Positions 17,268-24,209 of a stretch of DNA of 35,205 bases are shown here, one piece after another. The notes under the pieces were generated by a model, which was given only the letters and a program-made list of their open reading frames with translations, was not told the DNA's origin and did not search any database. The stretch is from DASSFG01 sp035547915 (GTDB lineage Bacteria > Planctomycetota > Planctomycetia > Pirellulales > JAICIG01). The stretch spans positions 1 to 35,205 of the forward strand of contig DASZTS010000129.1 of NCBI GenBank assembly GCA_035547915.1. Reading direction: 5' to 3'. The position numbers were made by a program, and so were the translations under genes. Numbering within the stretch: the stretch's first letter is position 1; each line of letters begins with the position of its first letter.

Positions 17268-18403
17268 ACTGCAGGCTCCGCAACCGGCTCTCTTTCAGAC
17301 AATGCAACTTGCGCAAAGACTCGCTTCAACCTCAAGCACGGCCTTTCCACGCAAAAATACGACACGACCGCGCACCCCAGTGCACACGCGATATTGACCG
17401 GCCAGGAAAATTGCCAGGCGTCGGACGCGGGGTGCAAAAACGGCTGCCAGATGTACAGGCTATACGACAATACCCCTATCGCAACCAGCGGTGTCGAGGT
17501 GAGACACCGGCCGACGACCGACTGGTTATTGCTCACCCCAGCGGCAACAATCAATGCAAACAGCACTGCCTCGAACGGCCGCATTACGATCAAATCGTAT
17601 TTGGCCGATTGCCCCAACCATTGCCGTGTGGCACCAACGAGACTGATCGAAATCAAGACAGTTGCCGTGGGCCAACGTCGCAGCATTTCAAATACAGGAA
17701 TCGATCGGTCGTCGCGTGTTGCAAAAGCCAGCAGGCAACCAACCGCGATCGTATCCATGCGAGTAAGAGTTAATAAATCCAAATCGACCAGGTCCCTGGC
17801 GGGTGAATAAAAGATCGCGACCCGTAAGACAGAGGCAGCGATAATGGACAAGCCCAAGATGTACAAAGCCCGTTTGGGAGGCAGAAAAAATAGGATGAGC
17901 GGCCACAAAAGATAAAAATGCTCCTCCACCGATAATGACCATACATGTCCGATCCAGGAGTATTGATGCGGCACGAGGCTAACCGTATACGTCAACGCCA
18001 GTGCCCAGCCCTTCGGATCAAGTCGAGCGATTCCCCAGCGTTGTAATGCGGCACTGGTAATCAAGAAGGCTACATATGCCGGAAGTATCCGGAGGGCACG
18101 TCGCCCGTAGAATCGGCCCAGGGAAATCCCGCCGCAAGTGTCGGCTTCGCGAAGAAGCAGCGAGGTAATAAGGAAGCCACTAATCACAAAAAACACATCC
18201 ACGGCCGGCTCGCCGAGGAAGCGCGCAGCCTTGAACCATTCAGGGAACGGCGAATTTCGGGCGACGACGAAGTGAGAGATCGATACCAGGATGATGCATA
18301 TACCGCGCAACCCATCAAGGCCACGAATCCGCGCAGGGGACGACAATGGAGAGAGATTCTCGTTGCCTTGATTTAAACGATCGCCAGCGGCTTCGTACGA
18401 CAT
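17264..18403 (-). CDS. Acyltransferase family 3 membrane protein (OafA/NodX-like)
   Basis: This integral membrane protein of 379 residues has about ten hydrophobic segments. The N-terminal signature is RIRGLDGLRGICIILVSISHF, with the active-site histidine of the R-x10-H motif, followed by EPAVDVFFVISGFLITSLLL. VWSLSVEEHFYLLWPLILFF is the second conserved block. Such proteins O-acylate sugars of O-antigen, Nod factor or capsule, taking the acyl group across the membrane from a cytoplasmic CoA donor. There is no C-terminal SGNH domain. ATG at 18403 is preferred; a GTG at 18412, directly after the wzt stop, is the alternative. It lies between the exporter ATPase and the glycan-modifying genes. 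Confidence 0.92.
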   Translation of the reverse strand: MSYEAAGDRLNQGNENLSPLSSPARIRGLDGLRGICIILVSISHFVVARNSPFPEWFKAARFLGEPAVDVFFVISGFLITSLLLREADTCGGISLGRFYGRRALRILPAYVAFLITSAALQRWGIARLDPKGWALALTYTVSLVPHQYSWIGHVWSLSVEEHFYLLWPLILFFLPPKRALYILGLSIIAASVLRVAIFYSPARDLVDLDLLTLTRMDTIAVGCLLAFATRDDRSIPVFEMLRRWPTATVLISISLVGATRQWLGQSAKYDLIVMRPFEAVLFALIVAAGVSNNQSVVGRCLTSTPLVAIGVLSYSLYIWQPFLHPASDAWQFSWPVNIACALGCAVVSYFCVERPCLRLKRVFAQVALSEREPVAEPAV

Positions 18404-18412
18404 GCGCAGCAC

Positions 18413-19714
18413 TTAAAGAGCGCGATCTGCCATAGCTGCGTTCGTGTTTATCGGTGCACTCATGCTGCTATGCCACGTCGCTTTCAAAAGCACGGCAGCC
18501 TGTCGCGAAGTCGGTAGCCGGCCCGTTCCAAAGAAGTCGGCCGCCACGATTTCGAGTGGGGCCGCACGCTCCACAAAGTCAATCTGCGTCGCACCACAAC
18601 CGCAACCAACGTCGATGAAATAGTTCCCCGGAACGAGCGGCAGGGCAGGTACTTCACAGGTGACGGTCCCGGTCGGCGGCAAATCGGGAAGCCGGCCCTG
18701 TTGGAGTCGCGTTTGCAGCCAAATCAGCTTGGTGCCAGCCGCATTCTGAATCGTCAATCCGAAGTATGCGTCCGTCAGCGGTCGTTGATCCTCGTAGGTA
18801 ATACGAATAGAGAGTGGTCGGCCGGTCGCAACGCTTTGCACCGCGTGACCATCGCCGTCGTGAAAGGTCACCTGCTTGATGACTGGACGTAGCGGAGGCA
18901 AGCGAACGATTTGGTCAAGACAGAGCTGTCCATTAGACGCTTCCAGATCGCGATAGTACCGGCGGACAGCGTCATTGGAGCTACCGGTAAAAGATACACG
19001 ACCGGCGGACAAAACGATGGCGCGATCGCAAAGAGTGTCAATAGCACCCATGTTATGGCTTACGAACAGAACAGTGCGCCCAGACCGGCTCACGTCGCGC
19101 ATCCGTCCCAAACATTTTTGCTGGAAATTGGCGTCGCCGACGGCGAGAACTTCGTCAACAATCAGGATCTCCGGCTGTAGATGGGCCGCGACAGCGAAGG
19201 CCAGCCGAACATACATGCCGCTGGAGTAACGCTTAACAGGAGTGTCGAGAAACTGGGCGATCTCCGCGAAGTCGACAATCGCATCGAAATTACGCTGGAT
19301 CTCAAGCCGGCTCATCCCCAGGATAGCGCCGTTCATGAAGATGTTTTCCCGCCCCGTCAATTCCGGATGAAAGCCGGTTCCCACCTCCAGCAAACTTCCA
19401 ACTCGCCCGCGGAGCTCGACTTCGCCTTTTGTCGGTTGGGTAATCTGAGACAGCACCTTCAAGAGCGTACTTTTGCCGGCCCCGTTGCGGCCGATGATGC
19501 CAACGACCTCACCGGCTTGGACGTCGAAGCTCACATCATCTAATGCCCAGAACTCTTCACGGTTTCCATTCGTTCCGCCTCGCAAGCGGCGCAGCGGCGC
19601 CGTAACGGTTCGCGCTAAGCTGTCTCGCAACGTACGATACGGTGCAGGCTCGAGAGCATGGTTGACGACGTAGCGCTTGCCAAGGCTGCGGACAGAGATC
19701 GCTGGCGAACTCAT
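18413..19714 (-). CDS. wzt: Wzt-like ABC exporter ATPase with C-terminal glycan-recognition-type domain
   Basis: This 433-residue protein has an ABC ATPase domain (about 5-255) with Walker A GRNGAGKST, signature YSSGMYVRL, Walker B ILIVDEVLAVGD and H-loop VSHN. It then has a beta-rich C-terminal domain (about 275-410), in the place of the Wzt-C carbohydrate-binding module that recognises a finished glycan end. It partners the permease just upstream to flip or export lipid-linked polysaccharide. I prefer the ATG at 19714 (MSSPAISVRSLGKRY) over the GTG at 19732. That ATG forms an ATGA overlap with the end of a small ORF lying between permease and ATPase. The C-terminal domain suggests substrate-specific export, as in ABC-type O-antigen systems. 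Confidence 0.9.
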   Translation of the reverse strand: MSSPAISVRSLGKRYVVNHALEPAPYRTLRDSLARTVTAPLRRLRGGTNGNREEFWALDDVSFDVQAGEVVGIIGRNGAGKSTLLKVLSQITQPTKGEVELRGRVGSLLEVGTGFHPELTGRENIFMNGAILGMSRLEIQRNFDAIVDFAEIAQFLDTPVKRYSSGMYVRLAFAVAAHLQPEILIVDEVLAVGDANFQQKCLGRMRDVSRSGRTVLFVSHNMGAIDTLCDRAIVLSAGRVSFTGSSNDAVRRYYRDLEASNGQLCLDQIVRLPPLRPVIKQVTFHDGDGHAVQSVATGRPLSIRITYEDQRPLTDAYFGLTIQNAAGTKLIWLQTRLQQGRLPDLPPTGTVTCEVPALPLVPGNYFIDVGCGCGATQIDFVERAAPLEIVAADFFGTGRLPTSRQAAVLLKATWHSSMSAPINTNAAMADRAL

Positions 19715-19989
19715 TGGTAAAAACAGGTACACATGTTACGAGTCGGCGGCTTCCGAGCGGGCCGGCGAGGTTTTCCTTGACCACCACCGCGGGAGCGGTG
19801 CATGGTCGCGATCATGACGGGGCCTGCCGCAGCATTTGGGCTGCTGCCCTTGCGGTGCGCCGTTGCCCAGCGGGACATCAGTAACAGGGTCGTCAAGCCG
19901 ACCGACACGATCTGCATCGTCGAGCCGATCGTCAAAAACCCATCACCGGAAACAGTTCCTTGATACGTTTGAGGCGGCGCAATATTCAA
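19711..19989 (-). CDS. Candidate 92-residue small membrane protein between wzm and wzt
   Basis: I do not recognise this ORF. It starts with TTG (19987-19989), sharing TTGA with the permease stop, and ends with a TGA overlapping the wzt ATG as ATGA. It thus fills the roughly 270-bp gap exactly, with the same coupling used elsewhere in the operon. The product has one plausible hydrophobic segment (LTIGSTMQIVSVGLTTLLLM, about residues 22-41), then a basic, Gly/Pro/Arg-rich tail ending CTCFYQ. Against it: there is no Shine-Dalgarno sequence, the tail is of low complexity, and the frame also runs open into the permease gene, so chance is possible. If real, it would be an accessory subunit of the exporter. 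Confidence 0.35.
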   Translation of the reverse strand: MNIAPPQTYQGTVSGDGFLTIGSTMQIVSVGLTTLLLMSRWATAHRKGSSPNAAAGPVMIATMHRSRGGGQGKPRRPARKPPTRNMCTCFYQ

Positions 19990-21041
19990 ATAATGTCGGC
20001 AAACGAATCTTCCACACGGCGGAAGTAGAGACAGCCAATGAGGAACGACAGGATCGTGCCGACCGTGGACCAGCCGAGCATTCTCCATGGAATCGGGTTA
20101 CCAACCACCGCAGCGCGGAATGCCGCCACCAGACCGGTAAGCGGGTTGACGTGCAATAGGTGCTGGATGTAATCCCGAGCGGCGCCTTGGGTTTCGGGCT
20201 CGCCATCCTCGGGCCGCCTGGTCGAGGCCCGGGCAGTCGCCTTGCCGCCGGACGATGCTCTCGGCTCCTGGTGGCGGATGCCTTCAACCGGCTGCATGTA
20301 AACGGTCGGCGTGGCGAACATCCAAAGTTGTACGAGAAAAGGAATCACATAACGAAAATCACGGTATGCGACGTTCAACGCGGCGAGTAGCGTGCCGATG
20401 CCCAGAGCGGCAAGCGTGAACAAGGCGACCAACGGCGGCACGAGCAGCAGGTTCCAGGTGGGGGCGATACGATACCACGCCATGAGCAGGAAGAGCATGC
20501 TGAAGGCGACCCCGAAATCGACGAGTGACGCGCCGACCGACGCGAAGGGAATGGCCAACCGTGGGAAGTAAATCTTGGTGATGATCCGCTCGGAGCCGAC
20601 GACGCTGTTGCCGGCATTGGCGATAGCGGCCGCGAAGAACGTCCAAGGCAAGAGCCCGCAAAACGCGAACAACGGATAGGGCAGATCGTCGGTCTGCACG
20701 TTCGCCATGCGACCGAAGAAGATCGTGAAAACGATCATCATCATCGCGGGCTGCAGCACCGCCCACGCGGCACCGAGTAGCGTCTGCTTATAGCGGACCT
20801 TCACGTCACGCCAGGTGAGAAAATACAACAGCTCTCGATACCGCCAGAGTTCGCGCGCGTTGACCAGCCTCCAACCGCTTACTGGTCGGATGAACGTCCG
20901 GGGCAAATGCGGCGCACCTCTACTGGCCGGCGCGGATGCGGCCGCTCCGGGCGGTGGATCACCAACGGTCCCGGCGGCGCCTTGCGAAGCGCGGCCGCCG
21001 CTCGGTTCCGGGTCAAGCACGTATTCCAGCTCAGTTGCCAT
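19986..21041 (-). CDS. wzm: Wzm-like ABC-2 permease of the polysaccharide exporter
   Basis: This 351-residue protein starts at an ATG (21041; a TTG at 21053 is the longer option). A Pro/Ala-rich cytoplasmic tail of about 55 residues precedes the permease domain. Conserved blocks are ELLYFLTWRDVKVRYKQTLLGAAWAVLQP, FAFCGLLPWTFFAAAI, NVAYRDFRYVIPFLVQLWMFATPTVY and HVNPLTGLVAAFRAAVVG, followed by a last membrane segment. Six membrane helices are expected. About 40 charged, low-complexity residues (GIRHQEPRASSGG to GAARDYIQ) lie in the loop between TPTVY and HVNPLTG, where most relatives have about 10-15. It pairs with the Wzt-like ATPase to export lipid-linked glycan. Confidence 0.9.
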   Translation of the reverse strand: MATELEYVLDPEPSGGRASQGAAGTVGDPPPGAAASAPASRGAPHLPRTFIRPVSGWRLVNARELWRYRELLYFLTWRDVKVRYKQTLLGAAWAVLQPAMMMIVFTIFFGRMANVQTDDLPYPLFAFCGLLPWTFFAAAIANAGNSVVGSERIITKIYFPRLAIPFASVGASLVDFGVAFSMLFLLMAWYRIAPTWNLLLVPPLVALFTLAALGIGTLLAALNVAYRDFRYVIPFLVQLWMFATPTVYMQPVEGIRHQEPRASSGGKATARASTRRPEDGEPETQGAARDYIQHLLHVNPLTGLVAAFRAAVVGNPIPWRMLGWSTVGTILSFLIGCLYFRRVEDSFADII

Positions 21042-21076
21042 GCGGGCGATCAAAGATCAAGGACCGAATTTCCATG

Positions 21077-22390
21077 TCAGCCACTCCAACGGCTGAAGAC
21101 ACGGACGAAGACATAGACGGTGATGAGAAACACGATGCTGTACAAGAGCACTCGTTTGACGAGCTTGCCATCGAATTGAGTGCCGACAAAGGGCGGCCTG
21201 GTGTGGGCCAACGCTAGATAGGCGGATGCCAGGCCGAGCATCAGATACGTCGGCACGACTTCGATGCGCTCCAGGCTCATCATGCCGGTGGCGAAACCGG
21301 TCAACGCCGCCAGCAAATAAGGCTGCAAGCGGCCCATGTCGGCATCGGCGAAGCGCCGGCCAGCTTGGCCCAACTGGTAGGGGTCGCGCAATGCGCAGTA
21401 CCACGCGCCGAGAAAGAAGGCACCTCCAAACAGGCCAAGTTCGCCAAAGGCATGGACGTAGGAATTATGAGCGACCTGCCCCGCTTCCTCGGCGTAGAGG
21501 TGAAAACCGATGCCGAATAGCGGGTTCGCCCGAAACATTTGCAAACCGGCCGACCATAACTGAATGCGCGATTGACCGGTGCCGGCGCTCACCGCGCCGC
21601 CGATGTCGGCTTGGCGTCCCGTTACCAACAACAGCCCTGCCGGTAACAGGAATGCACCGAGAATGGCGGCTTTCTTCCAACCATAGCGCGAGTGAAAGAG
21701 GGCCCAGCCGGCGGCTACCATCGCCAACAAACCACCGCGCGACTTCGTCAAGAGCAGAGCGTAAAGAAATGCCGTGGCAGTGGCCGCCAACGGCACTTTG
21801 AAAATCACGAGGCGCGGATCGAAAAAGAAGTAGGCGGCGAGCGCCATGCCGACCACGACGATCATCGACAGATCGTTGGGGTCGTTGAAGATGCCCATGC
21901 CGCACATGCGCCGCACCACTTGCTCTTCGCCCGTTTCTTCGTCGATGTCTAAGTCCACGTGAGTGGTCAGGGACTCGATATGCACGATGCCGTGATATTC
22001 CAACAACGCAAGCGCGCCCAGGATGGTGATACAACCCAAGAGCCAGAACAGAAATGTGCGCAGCCGTCCCGCCGAATTGATGTTGGCGACGAGCAGCAGG
22101 TAGTAGACGACGATCTTGGAAAAATCGAGCGTATCGTAGCGGGCGCGCCATAGGTCGCCGTGGCTAATGTGCGAAAGGAACACAGCGGCAAGCAAGCCGA
22201 ATACGGCGAGGGTGATCGGCTGCCGCACGAGCGCCTCGCGGTGCAGCAACGGCAAAATACGACTAATCGAGGAGAGTGCGCAGCCCACGATCAACCACTC
22301 GTAGATTGGCAATAGCGCAAGATCGCTAACGACCTCGGCTGGCCGCACGAAAAGTGTCCCTGTGACGAGCAGAAAAAGGAAGAAGGACAC
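21077..22390 (-). CDS. O-antigen polymerase/ligase-family membrane protein (Wzy/WaaL type)
   Basis: This is a 437-residue integral membrane protein with about 11-12 hydrophobic segments and a GTG start at 22390. The Wzy_C-type region contains the large outer loop with SAGTGQSRIQLWSAGLQMFRANPLFGIGF and the family hallmark AHNSYVHAFGELGLFGGAFF. The loop arginines and histidine are those implicated in glycan transfer in WaaL and Wzy. The protein should either polymerise repeat units or ligate the finished chain to an acceptor on the outer face of the inner membrane. Sequence alone does not decide. No Wzx-type flippase is nearby; an ABC exporter is encoded directly after it instead. Confidence 0.85.
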   Translation of the reverse strand: MSFFLFLLVTGTLFVRPAEVVSDLALLPIYEWLIVGCALSSISRILPLLHREALVRQPITLAVFGLLAAVFLSHISHGDLWRARYDTLDFSKIVVYYLLLVANINSAGRLRTFLFWLLGCITILGALALLEYHGIVHIESLTTHVDLDIDEETGEEQVVRRMCGMGIFNDPNDLSMIVVVGMALAAYFFFDPRLVIFKVPLAATATAFLYALLLTKSRGGLLAMVAAGWALFHSRYGWKKAAILGAFLLPAGLLLVTGRQADIGGAVSAGTGQSRIQLWSAGLQMFRANPLFGIGFHLYAEEAGQVAHNSYVHAFGELGLFGGAFFLGAWYCALRDPYQLGQAGRRFADADMGRLQPYLLAALTGFATGMMSLERIEVVPTYLMLGLASAYLALAHTRPPFVGTQFDGKLVKRVLLYSIVFLITVYVFVRVFSRWSG

Positions 22391-22500
22391 GGCAGCCTAC
22401 GTACGACGGGACGGGAGGCGCAGGAGAACCGACGTCAACGTGTATCCTGGCGTTCGTATTCGTCTCACCCGTGCCGAATAGGAAATGGGGCGCCGACCTG

Positions 22501-23268
22501 TCACTCCCGCGGCAAAGCCAACCCGACGAGATCGAGTTCCGCGGACTCCGGTAGCAACTCGGGGTGGCGACGCAACCCGAGCAAGCCTAGTAATATGGCC
22601 GTGCGGATGTGAAACAGGCGTAGGAACGTGGCCAAGAAGATGCGCACATCGATTCCGACACTACCCCGCTCGACGTACTCGACGTCGAGCACGAGTTTGC
22701 GGCGGACACTGTCCAAGTCGGTGTCGGGTGGCAAGTTGATCTGCGCCAACCCTGTGATTCCTGGCCGCACGCAAAGCCGGTCCAGGTAGCCCGGAATATC
22801 GCGCGCCAGACGGTGAACAAACTCGGGACGCTCGGGACGAGGACCGATGAGCGCCATCTCGCCACGCACGACATTGAAGAGTTGAGGAAACTCGTCAAGG
22901 TGCAATCGCCTCAGTAGCCGACCGACCGCCGTCACGCGCGGGTCGTTTTCTTGGGTCCAAACGGGACCTGTGCCGGCTTCGGCATCGATCCGCATCGTGC
23001 GAAGCTTGTACATCGTGAAGTGCCGCCCCGCCAGACCGACGCGCGTTTGACGAAAGACGCCCGGGCCCCGCGATGTGAGACGCACCACGAGCACCAGCAA
23101 GCCGATCACCGGCAGCGCCGGCACGAGCAACACGGCTCCTGCCAGCCGGCAGCGCACGCCTTGCCAGCGGAAATAGCCCGACGGTACGGTTTCGACGCTG
23201 GCAGGGTCGCGCGGCGGCCGCCCGACACGGTTGTTTTGACCGCGACGTTTACGGGTAAGGGTCGACAT
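22501..23268 (-). CDS. Initiating sugar-phosphate transferase (polyprenyl-phosphate, WcaJ/PglC type)
   Basis: The 255-residue product starts at an ATG (23268). A basic N-terminal tail is followed by one hydrophobic re-entrant/membrane helix (about 47-66, AVLLVPALPVIGLLVLVVRL) and the catalytic domain. Family motifs are GPGVFRQTRVGLAGRHFTMYKLRTM, LRRLHLDEFPQLFNVVRGEMALIGPRPERPEF (containing the catalytic D-E pair), and RPGITGLAQIN. It transfers a sugar-1-phosphate from UDP-sugar to undecaprenyl phosphate and so starts each repeat unit. This is the short form without the four extra N-terminal membrane helices of full WbaP/WcaJ. An inverted repeat 28 nt upstream of the start may be regulatory. 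Confidence 0.92.
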   Translation of the reverse strand: MSTLTRKRRGQNNRVGRPPRDPASVETVPSGYFRWQGVRCRLAGAVLLVPALPVIGLLVLVVRLTSRGPGVFRQTRVGLAGRHFTMYKLRTMRIDAEAGTGPVWTQENDPRVTAVGRLLRRLHLDEFPQLFNVVRGEMALIGPRPERPEFVHRLARDIPGYLDRLCVRPGITGLAQINLPPDTDLDSVRRKLVLDVEYVERGSVGIDVRIFLATFLRLFHIRTAILLGLLGLRRHPELLPESAELDLVGLALPRE

Positions 23269-23295
23269 AAGGGCGAAACTCAGGGGTCAAGATAA

Positions 23296-23312
23296 ATTCG
23301 ATCGATCCGAAT
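23296..23312. promoter_or_regulatory. Inverted repeat upstream of the initiating sugar transferase
   Basis: ATTCG (23296-23300) and CGAAT (23308-23312) flank a 7-bp ATCGATC centre, 28 bp upstream of the sugar-transferase ATG in an AT-richer patch of the 125-bp gap. It could be an operator for an internal promoter, which would let biosynthesis genes be expressed apart from the exosortase part. Short and tentative. Confidence 0.25.
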
Positions 23313-23342
23313 CCATTAGCACGCGGGACCGTTTCGTACGGA

Positions 23343-23361
23343 TCGGCCGTCAGGCGGCCGA
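23343..23361 (-). other. Intercistronic hairpin after epsI
   Basis: TCGGCCG (23343-23349) pairs with CGGCCGA (23355-23361) over a 5-nt loop, 32 bp past the epsI stop and 75 bp before the sugar-transferase start. There is no T-tract on the minus strand, so it looks more like an attenuation or RNA-processing stem than a full terminator. Confidence 0.35.
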
Positions 23362-23393
23362 CCTTGGTCGCCAAACGTTCTCGGACTCGACCT

Positions 23394-24068
23394 TCAGTCG
23401 GTGTAGAAACCTGACGCTGCGAGGGCGGGGAGCAACGACCTCAAAAAGTCGCCGCAGAGGTCTCCCTCTTTCTCGCTTTCGATGGAGATCTTCATGGCGA
23501 GTTGCATCTTGTACAGGAAGGGAGCCCCGGCAAAAGCAAACCGCGGATGGTCGGGGGCCAGCCAGCGGCGGCCATCACACCAGCCATAACAGGCCACCAA
23601 CCGATCCGGCTGGCGGTTGTCGGGAGCGAACGTCGTCTGCCAGAATTCGTTGGCAGGAGACGCAGCGCCGCCATCGCCGGGTTTACCTGTTGTCGAAAAC
23701 CTGCGTCGCTCGGCCGGAACGTCGATGTGGTAGCCTTGCGACGAAAAACAGATTTCGGGAGTGTGCACTGAGGTCGGGCCCGGCGGACCGACGATCAATG
23801 AGATATGAACCGTCTCGCCCGAGGACCGATTACGGTAGGTGCGGTTGGTCGACGCCGCGCACTGTAACATCTCGATTAGCCCTTCATCGAGAGGTCGTTC
23901 GTCGACCAGTTGCCATTCGCCGCACTCGGCCGGAAGACGCGCCAGCCGCTCGGCCGCGGCGCTCATGTCCGGAGGCGTGCCCCAACGGTTGCCGAGCTTG
24001 CCTGCCGCCGCGCCGCTGCCGGCCGTGGCGGCAAATAGAATCAACCAGGGAAGGTAGGCGCGAGACAT
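23394..24068 (-). CDS. epsI: Exosortase-associated EpsI-domain protein
   Basis: The 224-residue protein has an N-terminal hydrophobic segment (about 5-23) that serves as signal or anchor. An EpsI (DUF3485) domain follows, with WGTPPDMSAAAERLARLPAECGEWQ, YRNRSSGETVHISLIVGPPGP and the diagnostic SVHTPEICFSSQGY (H102, C107). EpsI proteins occur beside, or fused to, exosortases in PEP-CTERM/exopolysaccharide loci. Their biochemical role is not established. Here the exosortase gene lies about 7 kb upstream in the same operon, separated by the kinase and TPR genes. ATG start at 24068. A short hairpin lies just after the stop. Confidence 0.88.
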   Translation of the reverse strand: MSRAYLPWLILFAATAGSGAAAGKLGNRWGTPPDMSAAAERLARLPAECGEWQLVDERPLDEGLIEMLQCAASTNRTYRNRSSGETVHISLIVGPPGPTSVHTPEICFSSQGYHIDVPAERRRFSTTGKPGDGGAASPANEFWQTTFAPDNRQPDRLVACYGWCDGRRWLAPDHPRFAFAGAPFLYKMQLAMKISIESEKEGDLCGDFLRSLLPALAASGFYTD

Positions 24069-24209
24069 TCTTACATATTCTCAACGAGTGAAGGTTCCGG
24101 GTTTGTCGGTACCACGTTCCTGGGCATCGACGGCAGAGCCGAACGGCGACCACAACACGTGGCCAACGGAAGATGGCAGCCCTTGCTCCATCCCGCCAGA
24201 GGCGATCGC

